A stretch of DNA of 64,000 bases. Source: Acidovorax kalamii. GTDB taxonomy: Bacteria > Pseudomonadota > Gammaproteobacteria > Burkholderiales > Burkholderiaceae_C. Both the position numbers and the translations under genes were made by a program. Below are positions 16,554 through 26,003 of this stretch, one piece after another; the first letter of the stretch is position 1; the number at the start of each line of letters is the position of its first letter. The DNA lies in contig NZ_NOIG01000012.1 in the NCBI RefSeq assembly GCF_002245625.1, forward strand, positions 124,001 through 188,000, written 5' to 3'. The notes under the pieces were generated by a model. It was not told the origin of the DNA and did not search any database. It worked only from the letters and a program-made list of their open reading frames with translations.

Positions 16554-16670
16554 TCAACGGGAGAGGAAGAACACCTTGGCCATGAACCCGACGAAGAACA
16601 CCACCGCAATGGACGCCAGGATCAGCGCCATCCGCAGGTTGCTCTTTTTCTGCTCGGGTGTCATGGGCAT
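16554..16670 (-). CDS. Small oxidase assembly protein (38 residues)
   Basis: A short frame beginning MPMTPEQKKSNLRMALIL with one membrane helix (residues 14-32) and ending in LSR. It fills the gap between ctaD and ctaG, with a TGAGGA ribosome site that overlaps the ctaD stop. A start two codons later (MTPEQ) is also possible. A small protein of this type is known between these genes in Burkholderiales and is annotated as a cytochrome oxidase small assembly protein. Confidence 0.8.
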   Translation of the reverse strand: MPMTPEQKKSNLRMALILASIAVVFFVGFMAKVFFLSR

Positions 16671-16675
16671 GGTCC

Positions 16676-18316
16676 TCAACCGATCACACGGGTGGCCGTA
16701 GCGTCCAGCTTGGGTGGGTTCTCAAAGGTGTGGAAAGGCGCAGGGGATGGGACTTCCCATTCCAGGCCCTCGGCACCATCCCAAGGCTTGGCAGCGGCCT
16801 TTTCACCCTTGCCACGCATGGCGGGCACGATGACGGCCAGGAAGAAGTACACCTGCATCAGACCGAAGCCGAATGCGCCCACGGAAGCAATCGCATTGAA
16901 ATCAGCGAACTGCATGGGGTAGTCGGCATAGCGGCGGGGCATGCCAGCCAGGCCCAGGAAGTGCATGGGGAAGAACGTGATGTTGAAGGTGATTAGCGAA
17001 CCCCAGAAGTGGATCTGGCCACGGGCTTCGGAGTACATCACGCCCGTCCACTTGGGCAGCCAGTAGTACACGCCAGCGAACATGGAGAACAGCGAACCAG
17101 CCACCAGCACGTAGTGGAAGTGGGCCACCACGTAGTACGTGTCTTGCAGTTGGATGTCGATAGGGGCCATGGCCAGAATCAGGCCGGTGAAACCACCCAT
17201 GGTGAACACGAAGATGAAGCCCACGGCAAACAGCATGGGTGTCTCAAACGTCATGGAGCCACGCCACATGGTGGCGATCCAGTTGAAGATCTTCACGGCC
17301 GTGGGCACCGAGATCAGCATGGTGGCGTACATGAAGAACAGCTGGCCGGTCACGGGCATGCCGGTCGTGAACATGTGGTGGGCCCACACGATGAACGACA
17401 GGATGGCGATGGACGAGGTGGCGTACACCATGGAGGCGTAGCCGAACAGCTTCTTGCGGGCGAACGCAGGCACGATCTGGCTGATGATGCCGAAGGCCGG
17501 CAAGATCATGATGTACACCTCGGGGTGGCCGAAGAACCAGAAGATGTGCTGGTACATCACCGGGTCGCCGCCACCAGCGGGGTTGAAGAAGCTGGTGCCG
17601 AAGTGGCGATCCGTCAGCGTCATGGTGATCGCGCCAGCCAGCACGGGCATCACGGCAATCAGCAGGTAGGCAGTGATGAGCCAGGTCCAGGCGAACATGG
17701 GCATCTTCATCAGCGTCATGCCGGGGGCGCGCATGTTGAGGATGGTCACGATGATGTTGATCGAGCCCATGATGGACGAGGCACCCAGGATGTGCATCGC
17801 AAAGATGCCAGCGTCCATGGAGGGGCCCATCTGCAGCGTCAACGGCGCATACAGCGTCCAGCCGGCGGCGGGGGCGCCACCGGGCATGAAGAATGATGCC
17901 ACGAGCATGATGGCCGCAGGAATCATCAGCCAGAAGCTGAAGTTGTTCATGCGGGCAAAGGCCATGTCGGATGCGCCGATCTGCAGCGGGATCATCCAGT
18001 TCGCAAAACCCACGAAGGCCGGCATGATGGCGCCGAACACCATGATCAGACCGTGCATGGTGGTGAGCTGGTTGAACAGCTCGGGGTTCACGATCTGCAG
18101 GCCGGGCTGGAACAGCTCGGCACGGATCATCAGCGCCAGAAAGCCGCCGATCATCAACATGCTGAACGAGAACAGCAGGTACAGAGTACCGATGTCCTTG
18201 TGGTTGGTGGCGAAAAACCAGCGGCGCCAGCCGGTGGGGCCATGGTGGCCATGGTGGCCATGGTCGTCGTGTGCGTGGTCGCCCGCGTGACCGTGGTTGT
18301 CGAGAACTGCGCTCAT
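16676..18316 (-). CDS. ctaD: Cytochrome c oxidase subunit I
   Basis: 546 residues with twelve membrane segments. The CuB/haem site is intact: [18 protein letters not shown] (His-Tyr cross-link region), [10 protein letters not shown] (two CuB histidines) and [12 protein letters not shown] (haem a3 and a ligands). The low-potential haem ligand lies in [12 protein letters not shown]. The N-terminus is histidine-rich ([15 protein letters not shown]), a possible metal-binding tail. This is an A-type haem-copper oxidase catalytic subunit. Confidence 0.98.
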   Translation of the reverse strand: MSAVLDNHGHAGDHAHDDHGHHGHHGPTGWRRWFFATNHKDIGTLYLLFSFSMLMIGGFLALMIRAELFQPGLQIVNPELFNQLTTMHGLIMVFGAIMPAFVGFANWMIPLQIGASDMAFARMNNFSFWLMIPAAIMLVASFFMPGGAPAAGWTLYAPLTLQMGPSMDAGIFAMHILGASSIMGSINIIVTILNMRAPGMTLMKMPMFAWTWLITAYLLIAVMPVLAGAITMTLTDRHFGTSFFNPAGGGDPVMYQHIFWFFGHPEVYIMILPAFGIISQIVPAFARKKLFGYASMVYATSSIAILSFIVWAHHMFTTGMPVTGQLFFMYATMLISVPTAVKIFNWIATMWRGSMTFETPMLFAVGFIFVFTMGGFTGLILAMAPIDIQLQDTYYVVAHFHYVLVAGSLFSMFAGVYYWLPKWTGVMYSEARGQIHFWGSLITFNITFFPMHFLGLAGMPRRYADYPMQFADFNAIASVGAFGFGLMQVYFFLAVIVPAMRGKGEKAAAKPWDGAEGLEWEVPSPAPFHTFENPPKLDATATRVIG

Positions 18317-18345
18317 GTTGGATTCCTCAATACGTTGGGCGATGA

Positions 18346-19515
18346 TTACTTGCCGCGCTGGGCCACGATTTCAGCAGGCTGCACCAGCTGCCCGGTCTTG
18401 TTGGACCAGGAGTTTTTCGTGTAGGTCACCACAGAGGCAATATCGGTATCGCTGAGCTGTGCCCAGGCAGGCATGGCCCCATTGGCAGCACCCTTGAGCA
18501 GGATCTGGATCTGCTTGGCGTGGTCGGTGTCCAGCACCACGGCTGAGGCGTCCAGGGCCTTGATGGGGCCAGCGCCCTTGCCGTTGGCCTGGTGGCAGGC
18601 GGCGCAATTCGCGGCATACACCTTCTCGCCACGCTTCATGATGTCGTCCATCGTCCAGACCTTGGTCGGGTCGTCCAGCTTGGCGGCGGCCTTCTTCTTC
18701 TGGTCGGCCACCCAGGCGGTGTAGTCTTCGGCAGACACGACCTTCACGTGGATGGGCATGTAGGCGTGTTCCTTGCCGCACAACTCGGCGCACTGGCCGT
18801 AGTAGTCACCGATCTTCTCGGCGCGGAACCAGGTGTCACGCACAAAGCCGGGGATCGCATCCTGCTTGATACCGAAGGCAGGCACCATGAAGGCGTGGAT
18901 CACGTCGTTGGCCGTGGTGATGATGCGGATCTTCTTGCCCACAGGCACCACCATCGGGTTGTCCACCTTGAGCAGGTAGTCGGCGGGCGCGTCTGCCACC
19001 TTGCCGCTGTCAGACATCACGCGGTGGCTGCTGTCCAACGTGGAGATGAACGCCAGGCCTTCGCCTTCGCCGGTGATGTAGTCATAACCCCACTTCCACT
19101 GGTAGCCCGTGGTTTTGATGGTGAGGTCGGCGTTGGTGGTGTCCTTCTGCGCCACCAGCACCTTGGTGGCGGGCAGGGCCATCAGGATCACGATGATGAA
19201 GGGGATGATGGTCCAGACCACTTCGACGGTGACGGACTCATGGAAGTTGGCCGACTTGGCGCCCTTGGAGCGGCGGTGCTTCCAGATCGAGTAGAACATC
19301 ACGGAGAACACTGCAACAAAGATCACCGTACAGATGATCAGCATCATCCAGTGCAGAAAATGCTGCTCTTCAGCAATTTTGGTCACTGGGGGATGCAGGT
19401 TCAGCTGGTTGACTGCAGGGCCACCAGGCAGGTCCTGGACGGCATGGGCTGCGGAGCCCACCCATGCACCGGCAATCAGCAGCAGAGAAGCCAGCTTGTT
19501 GGAAATGCTCTTCAT
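18346..19515 (-). CDS. ctaC: Cytochrome c oxidase subunit II with fused cytochrome c
   Basis: 389 residues from the ATG at 19515; an in-frame GTG nine bases upstream is less likely. A signal peptide is followed by two membrane helices and the CuA cupredoxin domain, with ligands His207 and CAELC at 242-246 ([16 protein letters not shown]). A C-terminal cytochrome c domain carries CAACH at 304-308 and a later methionine (GAMPAW). The fusion gives a caa3-like subunit II that accepts electrons from soluble cytochrome c. First gene of the leftward oxidase operon. Confidence 0.97.
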   Translation of the reverse strand: MKSISNKLASLLLIAGAWVGSAAHAVQDLPGGPAVNQLNLHPPVTKIAEEQHFLHWMMLIICTVIFVAVFSVMFYSIWKHRRSKGAKSANFHESVTVEVVWTIIPFIIVILMALPATKVLVAQKDTTNADLTIKTTGYQWKWGYDYITGEGEGLAFISTLDSSHRVMSDSGKVADAPADYLLKVDNPMVVPVGKKIRIITTANDVIHAFMVPAFGIKQDAIPGFVRDTWFRAEKIGDYYGQCAELCGKEHAYMPIHVKVVSAEDYTAWVADQKKKAAAKLDDPTKVWTMDDIMKRGEKVYAANCAACHQANGKGAGPIKALDASAVVLDTDHAKQIQILLKGAANGAMPAWAQLSDTDIASVVTYTKNSWSNKTGQLVQPAEIVAQRGK

Positions 19516-19574
19516 AGTTCTCACTTACTTCTAAGCCTCAATTTAACCAATCCCTTGCACAAGCCTGCGTGGGG

Positions 19575-20066
19575 TCAGGCGGCGCGCAAGGCCATGCGGA
19601 TCTCCGATGCCAGGGCCGGTCGAAGTTCGGGGCGCACGAAGCGCCCCACCTCAACGGATCGACCCTGTGCAGACAGCATGATGAGCGAGTGATCTCCGGT
19701 CTTGGGCTCTACACGAACCCGGCTCCGGTCAAACTCTGCGCGCTCCAGCCGGCCTGCCGTCTCCCGTTCCACCACAAGACGCGAGCCTTGCAGCGAAATC
19801 CTCTCGCCATCCGCCGCATGGCGACCGTACATGGCGAATGCAATTCCTACAGCCAAGATTTCGAGCCACGCAAAGGGCATCACCAGGTAGGCGCCGAGCA
19901 TCCAGAAGCACGTTGCGATCCCCAGGGACACCAGGCACAAGGACAGATACATCCACCCCAACTGTGCCGGCGTGACCGAGCAATTCCGGGCCAAGCGCCA
20001 GTCAATGCGCTGACCCGACACCGTGGCAAAACGTAAAACCAAGCCCGTCACAGGTCGTGCCCACAA
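19575..20066 (-). CDS. DUF2244 membrane protein
   Basis: Up to 163 residues. It has two membrane segments (LGWMYLSLCLVSLGIATCFW and PFAWLEILAVGIAFAMYG) and a soluble C-terminal half with VRVEPKTGDHSLIMLSAQGRS. This matches the DUF2244 family, often found upstream of ctaC in betaproteobacteria, with unknown function. The start is uncertain: the longest frame begins with TTG, and an inner GTG (VTGLVLRF) is also possible. No ribosome site decides it. Confidence 0.75.
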   Translation of the reverse strand: MWARPVTGLVLRFATVSGQRIDWRLARNCSVTPAQLGWMYLSLCLVSLGIATCFWMLGAYLVMPFAWLEILAVGIAFAMYGRHAADGERISLQGSRLVVERETAGRLERAEFDRSRVRVEPKTGDHSLIMLSAQGRSVEVGRFVRPELRPALASEIRMALRAA

Positions 20067-20202
20067 GGCTGCTGGCGCACCGTTTGTGGAGCCTCAGGCA
20101 CCACAGGCGCAGCCCGCAAATTTGCGCGGGAAGATGCCCGAAATCTCAATAACCCTGAATTGTAGCGTGCCTTGTTCCAAGTCATTGACACGGAGTTACA
20201 GG

Positions 20203-21105
20203 TTAGTTTTCTTTGCCGCCCTTGCGCAACATCAAGCGCATGTCCTGCAGCGAAACCGTGCTGCTGGAGTCCATGCGCACCCTTGGTGCGGGCTTGAAAG
20301 CGTGGCCATAAATGATTTCAAAAGTCAGTGCCAACTGACCTCCCTGCTGCGGATCAGCAAGCCGCTCGGCCAGCACGGCATAGAGCTTGTCGCGCCAGCG
20401 CCGCCCGCGCAATGAGGGAAAGCGATCAGGGTGCAGATTGCAGCCCAGCTCACGCAGCTCCTGCACCAGCCGCTCGGGCGTGGCAAACGTGAGCGTGATG
20501 CGCTCCATGTCCATCACCGGCTCGGCAAACCCGGCGTGCACCAGCATGTCGCCCCAATCGTGCATGTCGGTAAACGCATGGCCCGCCGGAGGCCAGCCCA
20601 GGGCCGCATACACCCCGTGCAGCTCCCGCAAGGTGTCGGGCCCCAGGCACGAGAACATCAGGTAGCCATCCACCGCCAGCGCGCGGTGCCACTGCGCGAT
20701 CAGGGCCTGTGGGTCTGCGGCCGTGTGCAGTGCCATGTTGGCCCAGAGCATCTGCACACTGGCATCGGCGGGCCGGCCCCACTGCGGGCTGGCGGCGCTC
20801 CAGCGCGAAAGGCTCCACCAGGGCTTGGCCAACGCCTGCCGCACCACCGGCTCGCAATGCGCGGCAGACTCAAACACCTGACAACGGGCCTCGGGATAGC
20901 GGGCACTCACCAGCGCATGGGCCTGCAGGCCGCCGCGCAAGGCATCCCAATGGCACCAGGACGCAGGCGCCTGGCGAATCCATTGCAGGCGGTCCTCCAT
21001 GCGGCGGGCCACCTCTTCATGGAGCCACGGGGACAAGGCAGGTGCAGCGGCCTGCCAGCGGGCAGCAGCAATGGGATCGATGGTGGGGGGGCGCTCGGAG
21101 GACAT
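20203..21105 (-). CDS. Class I SAM-dependent methyltransferase, BioC-like
   Basis: 300 residues. It begins DPIAAARWQAAAPALSPWLHEEVARRMEDRLQ, as in betaproteobacterial BioC homologues, and has a methyltransferase core with VQMLWANMALHTAADPQALIAQWHRALAVDGYLMFSCLGPDTLRELHGVYA (spread over about residues 118-170). The glycine-rich SAM motif I is poorly conserved, which makes exact activity uncertain. BioC methylates malonyl-ACP in biotin synthesis; no other bio gene is nearby. It is divergent from comF, with 34 bases between. Confidence 0.78.
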   Translation of the reverse strand: MSSERPPTIDPIAAARWQAAAPALSPWLHEEVARRMEDRLQWIRQAPASWCHWDALRGGLQAHALVSARYPEARCQVFESAAHCEPVVRQALAKPWWSLSRWSAASPQWGRPADASVQMLWANMALHTAADPQALIAQWHRALAVDGYLMFSCLGPDTLRELHGVYAALGWPPAGHAFTDMHDWGDMLVHAGFAEPVMDMERITLTFATPERLVQELRELGCNLHPDRFPSLRGRRWRDKLYAVLAERLADPQQGGQLALTFEIIYGHAFKPAPRVRMDSSSTVSLQDMRLMLRKGGKEN

Positions 21106-21139
21106 GGCAGCTCACAGGGACGCGCGAGTATATTGATTC

Positions 21140-21871
21140 ATGCTTTTTCAAGGACTGTCAGGGCTTTCACGCCACCTGCGGGGCTTGCGGGGTCTGGCCG
21201 ACCGCGTTCCCAGTCAGTGTGCCGCTTGCCATGCCTGGCCGTCGCAGCGCATCTGCAACGCCTGCGTGGCCCGGTTCGCCCAACCCGCCAGCCGCTGCCA
21301 GCGCTGCGCATTGCGGGTGCCCACAGGGGTGGCCGTGTGCGGCACCTGCCTGCAGCACCCGCCAGCCTTTGATGCCTGCCTGGCCGCCGTGGACTATGCC
21401 TACCCCTGGTCTGCCGCGCTGGCGGACTTCAAGTTCCGGGCGGACCCCGGCTGGGCCCGCACGCTGGCCACCCTGCTGCGCAGCACACCCTGGGTGGAGC
21501 CCGCAGTCGATGCAGCAGATTGGGTGCTGCCCGTACCGCTGTCTACCGAACGCCTGCGCGAACGCGGTTTCAACCAGTCGGCCCTGCTGGCGCAGCACCT
21601 GGCGGGCGCCAAGGCCGATGTGCACAGCCTGCTGCGCCTGCATGCCACCGAGGCCCAAAGTGGCCTGCCACGCGCCCAGCGGCTGCGCAACCTGAAAGGT
21701 GCATTTGCCGTGGAACCCGCCCGCGCCGCCGCCCTACGGGGGCAGCGCGTGGTGCTGCTGGACGACGTGATGACCACGGGCGCCACCGTGTATGCCGCCA
21801 CGCTGGCCCTGCGCGAGGCCGGGGTGGCGCATGTGGCGGTGGTGGTATTGGCACGCACCGCACTGGAATAG
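21140..21871 (+). CDS. comF: ComF-family phosphoribosyltransferase-like protein
   Basis: 243 residues. An N-terminal zinc-finger-like part (CAACHAWPSQRICNACVARF, then CQRCALR and CGTC) is followed by a PRTase fold with VLPVPLSTERLRERGFNQSALLA and the PRPP-binding loop VVLLDDVMTTGAT near residues 207-219. ComF proteins take part in DNA uptake and recombination in competent bacteria. Divergent from the BioC-like gene. Confidence 0.92.
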   Translation: MLFQGLSGLSRHLRGLRGLADRVPSQCAACHAWPSQRICNACVARFAQPASRCQRCALRVPTGVAVCGTCLQHPPAFDACLAAVDYAYPWSAALADFKFRADPGWARTLATLLRSTPWVEPAVDAADWVLPVPLSTERLRERGFNQSALLAQHLAGAKADVHSLLRLHATEAQSGLPRAQRLRNLKGAFAVEPARAAALRGQRVVLLDDVMTTGATVYAATLALREAGVAHVAVVVLARTALE

Positions 21872-21977
21872 ACAGGCTGCCGCACGCGCTGCGCATTGCC
21901 CCGGCGCCTGCCAGGCGGGATACTTTTGATTACGAGCGGTTGCTCAACTCACATCCGGGACGAAGACAATAGCGGGC

Positions 21978-22505
21978 ATGTTCCACATCGTCCTCGTCGA
22001 GCCCGAAATCCCGCCCAACACCGGCAACATCATTCGCCTGGCGGCCAACACGGGTTGCACGCTGCACCTGATCGAGCCCCTGGGGTTCTCGATGGAGGAC
22101 CGGCTGATGCGCCGCGCGGGGCTTGATTACCACGAATACACCCGGGTGCTGCGCCACAGCGGCTGGACGGCCTTTTTGCGCGACGCGCAACCCGACCCCA
22201 CGCGCATGTTCGCCATGACCACACACGCCTCGCAGCCGGTGTTTTCCACCTGCTTCCTGCCGGGCGACTGGTTGGTGTTTGGTGCCGAAACCCGGGGGCT
22301 GCCCGCCGAATTGCGTGAGAGCTTCCCACCCGCCCAGCGCCTGCGCCTGCCCATGGTGGCAGGCCAGCGCAGCCTCAACCTGTCGAACGCCGTGGCGGTG
22401 ACGGTGTTCGAGGCCTGGCGCCAGAACAGTTTCGCCATGCCCGACGGCCAGATCACCGTCGAGCCCGAGGGCACGATCATCAGTGGGTTCGCGCAGCTCA
22501 GCTGA
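21978..22505 (+). CDS. trmL: tRNA (cytidine/uridine-2'-O-)-methyltransferase TrmL
   Basis: 175 residues, a minimal SPOUT methyltransferase. The N-terminus reads VLVEPEIPPNTGNIIRLAANTG; the knot motifs are FGAETRGLP and RSLNLSNAVAVTVFEAWRQ. TrmL methylates the wobble nucleotide 34 of tRNA-Leu isoacceptors. The length fits the family exactly. Confidence 0.95.
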   Translation: MFHIVLVEPEIPPNTGNIIRLAANTGCTLHLIEPLGFSMEDRLMRRAGLDYHEYTRVLRHSGWTAFLRDAQPDPTRMFAMTTHASQPVFSTCFLPGDWLVFGAETRGLPAELRESFPPAQRLRLPMVAGQRSLNLSNAVAVTVFEAWRQNSFAMPDGQITVEPEGTIISGFAQLS

Positions 22506-22524
22506 GCGGGCCGCACTACCCAAG

Positions 22525-23457
22525 CTACCCGCGTTTCTCCGCCATCGCCAGCGGCACCTGTTCAGTCAAGAAGTCCAGAAACACCCGCGTGCGCGCTGGC
22601 AGCATGCGGCCCGAAGGCAGCGCTGCATAAATGGTGTAGCGTGAAAAAATCCAGTCTGGCAGGATATGCACCAGCTCACCCCGGGCCAGGTGCTCCTCGG
22701 CCAGCAAGCGCGAGGTGACAGCCACACCCGCCCCGTCCACGGCGGCGCGCATCAGCAGCTCGGTGCTCACCGACTGCAGCACGGCAGGCGCTTCCACCTC
22801 CTCGTCGGGCACATCGGCCCGCAGCGACTGCAGGCGCAGCTTGCGGCCCGGGCCCATCTGCGCACGCACGGGCGCGCTGGAGTCCCGCAGATAGTCGTGG
22901 TTCACCAGGTCCTGCGGCTCACGCGGAATGCCCCGGCGCTTCAGGTAGTCGGGCGACGCCACCACGATGGCCTCGCCCTGCACCAGCGAGCGCGCGACGA
23001 TGTTGGCGTCAAAGTCCTCGCCCGCCACCATGATGGTCACATCGAACTCGTCCACGCGGCTGGAGGCATAGGCGTCCATGCTGATGTCCAGCATGAGCTT
23101 GGGGTGGCGGGCATGCCACAGCGCCACCATGGGCGCGAGGAAGTTGGTGGCCAGCACAGGCGCCGCCACGATGCGGATGGTGCCGCGCAGGTCGCGCGTG
23201 CTCGCGGCAGCCGCCGCCTCGGCGTCGTCGATCTCGTGCAGGATGGCGCGCACCCGCTGCAGGTACGACTCCCCCGCATCGGTGAGCGCCAGCTTGCGGG
23301 TGGTGCGCTGCAGCAGGCGCGTGCCCAGGTGCTGCTCCAGCTCGGCCACCATGCGGGTGACCACGGGAGGCGACATGTCCATGGCGCGGGCGGCGGCGGC
23401 AAAGCCGCCCTCTTCCACCACGCGCTCGAAAATTTTCATGGCTTGCAGGCGGTCCAT
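22525..23457 (-). CDS. LysR-family transcriptional regulator
   Basis: 310 residues. Winged helix-turn-helix at the N-terminus (MDRLQAMKIFERVVEEGGFAAAARAMDMSPPVVTRMVAELEQHLG in two parts, then RLLQRTTRKLALTDAG). It belongs to the CrgA/aromatic-type LysR group by its start MDRLQAMKIFERV. No divergent target is adjacent: the next gene upstream is MaoC, on the same strand, with a hairpin-rich region in between. Effector unknown. Confidence 0.92.
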   Translation of the reverse strand: MDRLQAMKIFERVVEEGGFAAAARAMDMSPPVVTRMVAELEQHLGTRLLQRTTRKLALTDAGESYLQRVRAILHEIDDAEAAAAASTRDLRGTIRIVAAPVLATNFLAPMVALWHARHPKLMLDISMDAYASSRVDEFDVTIMVAGEDFDANIVARSLVQGEAIVVASPDYLKRRGIPREPQDLVNHDYLRDSSAPVRAQMGPGRKLRLQSLRADVPDEEVEAPAVLQSVSTELLMRAAVDGAGVAVTSRLLAEEHLARGELVHILPDWIFSRYTIYAALPSGRMLPARTRVFLDFLTEQVPLAMAEKRG

Positions 23458-23511
23458 GGTTCAAGCCTCCTGCCCAACAACACCAACACACAACGCTGGC
23501 ATCCAGCCACT

Positions 23512-23616
23512 CCCCTCTCCCCTCGCGGGAGAGGGGCCGGGGGAGAGGGGGCCGCAGCCCGGGCACTGTGCCTGTGCGCCCCCTCTCCCCCACCCTCCCC
23601 CACAAGGGGAGAGGGA
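23512..23616. repeat. CTCTCCC/GGGAGAG hairpin cluster
   Basis: Three nested inverted repeats in about 105 intergenic bases. First: a 10-bp stem (23512-23521 with 23527-23536, loop CTCGC). Second: a 14-bp perfect stem (GGGGGAGAGGGGGC at 23539-23552 with its complement at 23578-23591). Third: a smaller CTCCCC/GGGGAG pair at about 23595-23614. This is a REP-like extragenic palindrome cluster that could also stop transcription from the MaoC gene. Confidence 0.75.
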
Positions 23617-23630
23617 GTATGCGGAGCCTG

Positions 23631-24095
23631 CTACGCCGGAGCGCCAAAATTGCGCGCCAAAGACTCGGCCACGCACACCGGCTTGTCGCTGCCCTCGCGC
23701 TCCACGGTCACCAGCCAGGTCATCTGCATGCCATCGGGTGCCACGGGCTCTGCAGCCTGCAAGGTGAGGCGTGCGCGCAGGCGGCTGCCCACCGGCACCG
23801 GTGCCGTGAAGCGCACCTTGTTCAGCCCGTAGTTCACGCCCATGCGCGCCCCCTCGATGGTCAGGCCCGCCTCGAAGAATTGCGGAATCAGCGACAGCGT
23901 GAGAAACCCGTGCGCAATCGGCGCGCCAAACGGCCCGGCCTTGGCCCGCTCGGGGTCCACATGGATCCACTGGTGGTCGCCCGTGGCCTGGGCAAACAGG
24001 TTGACCTGTTCCTGCGTAATGGTGATCCAGTCGGTCACGGCGACCTCCTGGCCCACGCAGGCGCTGACTTCGGAATAAGAGCGGAAGATTTTCAT
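23631..24095 (-). CDS. MaoC-family (R)-specific enoyl-CoA hydratase
   Basis: 154 residues, single hot-dog fold. The catalytic segment reads FAQATGDHQWIHVDPERAKAGPFGAPIAHGFLTLSL with the Asp/His pair (D40, H45 region), followed by GVNYGLNKVRFTAPVPVGSRLR. Such enzymes hydrate short or medium enoyl-CoA in fatty acid or polyester metabolism. Confidence 0.92.
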   Translation of the reverse strand: MKIFRSYSEVSACVGQEVAVTDWITITQEQVNLFAQATGDHQWIHVDPERAKAGPFGAPIAHGFLTLSLIPQFFEAGLTIEGARMGVNYGLNKVRFTAPVPVGSRLRARLTLQAAEPVAPDGMQMTWLVTVEREGSDKPVCVAESLARNFGAPA

Positions 24096-24191
24096 CGTCG
24101 CAATGTAGCCCCGCGCCTAGGCGCGCCTTGTCTGCCGGGTGACAGGTGTTTTCCCGGGGGGCTGGTCGTACGTTCTGCTTCACGCTGTCCT

Positions 24192-24809
24192 TCAAGAATT
24201 GAGCCATGCACAGATGCCCTGCCATTGCTCCAGATCACGCGCCACGCGGCCCGGAGCCACATCAAACAGCGTGAGGCCGTGCGCCGCCAGGTGCACATAG
24301 TTCTGCGTGTCGCGCAGGTAGCCCAGCACGGGAAATCCGAGGCTGTCCACAAAGTGGTGCAACTGCTCGGCCGCCTTGGTGCGGGCATCCACGCGCATGC
24401 CCACGATGCCGATCTGCACGCCCTCGGCGCGGCGGTGCTCGGCCAGCTGGTCCAGAAAACTGCGCGTGGCAAAGATGTCGAACACGCTGGGCTGCAGCGG
24501 CACGATGATCTTGTCGGCCAGCTTGAGCACATCGTTCAGGCGCCAGCCGTGCAGCCCGGCGGGCGTGTCGAGCACCGCATGCGTCGTGCCCTTGGGCGGG
24601 CGGCTGATCACGTCCGAGCTGGTGTCCCAGCTGCCAATCGCGCGCGCGGCCGGAGGGCGCAGACCCAGCCAGAGCCGGGCGGATTCCTGCCGGTCGGTGT
24701 CGCCCAGGATCACGGGATGCCCCTGGCTGGCAAAGTAGCCCGCGATGTTGGTGGACAGCGTGGACTTGCCCACGCCGCCCTTCGGGTTGGCGACAACAAC
24801 TACTGGCAT
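24192..24809 (-). CDS. ParA-like partition ATPase
   Basis: 205 residues from the ATG at 24809, which has AAGGAG seven bases upstream. The deviant Walker A is KGGVGKST at residues 10-17; further motifs are LGDTDRQESARLW and THAVLDTPAGLHG (Walker B-like). It is a short, stand-alone ParA without parB beside it, similar to orphan ParA/MinD-like ATPases that position cellular cargo. Its partner is unknown. Confidence 0.88.
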   Translation of the reverse strand: MPVVVVANPKGGVGKSTLSTNIAGYFASQGHPVILGDTDRQESARLWLGLRPPAARAIGSWDTSSDVISRPPKGTTHAVLDTPAGLHGWRLNDVLKLADKIIVPLQPSVFDIFATRSFLDQLAEHRRAEGVQIGIVGMRVDARTKAAEQLHHFVDSLGFPVLGYLRDTQNYVHLAAHGLTLFDVAPGRVARDLEQWQGICAWLNS

Positions 24810-24845
24810 GACAAGCTCCTTGGAATCTGCAGGTCCATGAAAAAT

Positions 24846-24908
24846 ACAAGCCAAATCAGCCCTCTGCGCCTGATGGGAAAGCGCTTCAAGCTATTAAATC
24901 AAGAGCAT
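24846..24908. repeat. Dispersed AGCTAT repeat, intergenic copy
   Basis: 63 bases between the ParA-like and LysE genes. The blocks ACAAGC, GCCCTCTGCGCCTGATGG, AAGCTATTAAA and AAGAGCAT are shared with the copies at 10708-10771, 25655-25710 and 33986-34043. This is the clearest copy in the window. Confidence 0.65.
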
Positions 24909-24939
24909 AAAGACATCGCCGCACGCTAGCAACACGCCC

Positions 24940-25578
24940 TCAGGCGTGCTGGCCACCGCGCTTGACGAAGAACAACCCCGCCCCCACCGCCATCAGCAAG
25001 CCGCCAAACACGCGGTTCTGCGCCCGCACGGCGCGGGCGCTGCGCATCAGGCGGCGCAGCGCGCTCGCCCCAAAAGCGTAGCCGTGCATCACCACCACGT
25101 CCACCGTCACCGTGGTGGCGGCCATCACCAGCAGCTGCGTCCACAACGGGCGCGTGTCGGTCATGAACTGGGGCAGCACAGCCACCATGAAGATGATGCC
25201 CTTGGGGTTGGTGGCGTTGGTCAGGAAGCCGGTGAGGCAGCGCTTTTGCCAGGTGCCAGCGGCCTCGTGCGCATCGCCCTGCGCGATGGGCGCATCGCCC
25301 GCGCGCCATTGGTTGAAACCCACGTAGATCAGATAGCAGGCACCCAGCACCTTGACCACGCTGAACGCCACCTCGGACGCCAGCAGCAGCGAGCCCACGC
25401 CCGCCCCGGCAATCAGCAGGATCAGCAACAGGCCCAGTTGCAGGCCCAGGATGGTGGCGCCCGTCTTGCGCACGCCAAACGACAGGCCATGGCTCATCGA
25501 CAACACCGCGCCCGAACCCGGCGACACCGCTATCAGGCACGATGCCGCAAAAAAAGCCAGCCAAGTCTGCAAGTCCAT
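24940..25578 (-). CDS. LysE/RhtB-family amino acid exporter
   Basis: 212 residues with six hydrophobic segments. The family signature is present: AVSPGSGAVLSMSHGLSFGVRKTGATILGLQLG in the N-terminal third and GFLTNATNPKGIIFMVAVLPQF in the middle. These proteins export amino acids such as lysine, threonine or homoserine lactone; the substrate cannot be assigned. Confidence 0.9.
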   Translation of the reverse strand: MDLQTWLAFFAASCLIAVSPGSGAVLSMSHGLSFGVRKTGATILGLQLGLLLILLIAGAGVGSLLLASEVAFSVVKVLGACYLIYVGFNQWRAGDAPIAQGDAHEAAGTWQKRCLTGFLTNATNPKGIIFMVAVLPQFMTDTRPLWTQLLVMAATTVTVDVVVMHGYAFGASALRRLMRSARAVRAQNRVFGGLLMAVGAGLFFVKRGGQHA

Positions 25579-25654
25579 GAGTCAACAAGCCCGTGTGCGA
25601 AGAAGGGCCCGCATCTTAACAACGCCACCACAGGTCAACCATGGTTTTTTGCAT

Positions 25655-25710
25655 AAAAATGGCCTCTTCTGCGCGACCCTATTGCCTTACAAGCTATCAA
25701 AAGTGAAGCA
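25655..25710. repeat. Dispersed AGCTAT repeat, intergenic copy
   Basis: Degenerate copy in the region between the LysE and antiporter genes: AAAAATGGCCTCTTCTGCGCG, then CTTACAAGCTATCAAAAGTG and GAAGCA. The order and spacing of blocks match the copy at 24846-24908. Confidence 0.5.
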
Positions 25711-25742
25711 CAAGAATTCCATGCCTTGCGCACCCGCCCCAA

Positions 25743-25905
25743 GGGATCCTCTGCACGAATCGAGCGGCAAGTGGGCGCTGCGGATCGGGATGGGCTGCAA
25801 GGCGCAAAACGCAGCAATAGCCGTAGCTATTGCGAGTATTTGCAACGCCGCAGACCGCCCGAGACCGCAGATGCACACGGCGCGGTGATTTGTGCAGAGG
25901 ATCCC
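25743..25905. repeat. 163-bp inverted-repeat element (MITE-like)
   Basis: Termini GGGATCCTCTGCAC (25743-25756) and its exact complement (25892-25905); with one mismatch the pairing extends to 19 bp (25743-25761 with 25887-25905). A perfect internal 8-bp palindrome, GCAATAGC-CGTA-GCTATTGC, lies near the middle (25814-25833). No open frame with recognisable product. It fits a small non-autonomous element or a structured extragenic repeat; a clear target duplication is not visible. Confidence 0.6.
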
Positions 25906-26003
25906 AACCGCTGCGGCAATGCCAGAATCCTGACAACCCCACGCCCGCCCGCACCCTGCGGCGCCTGCCCCACGCCACCGCCTGCATTGCCCTCTGCCTA
26001 TCT

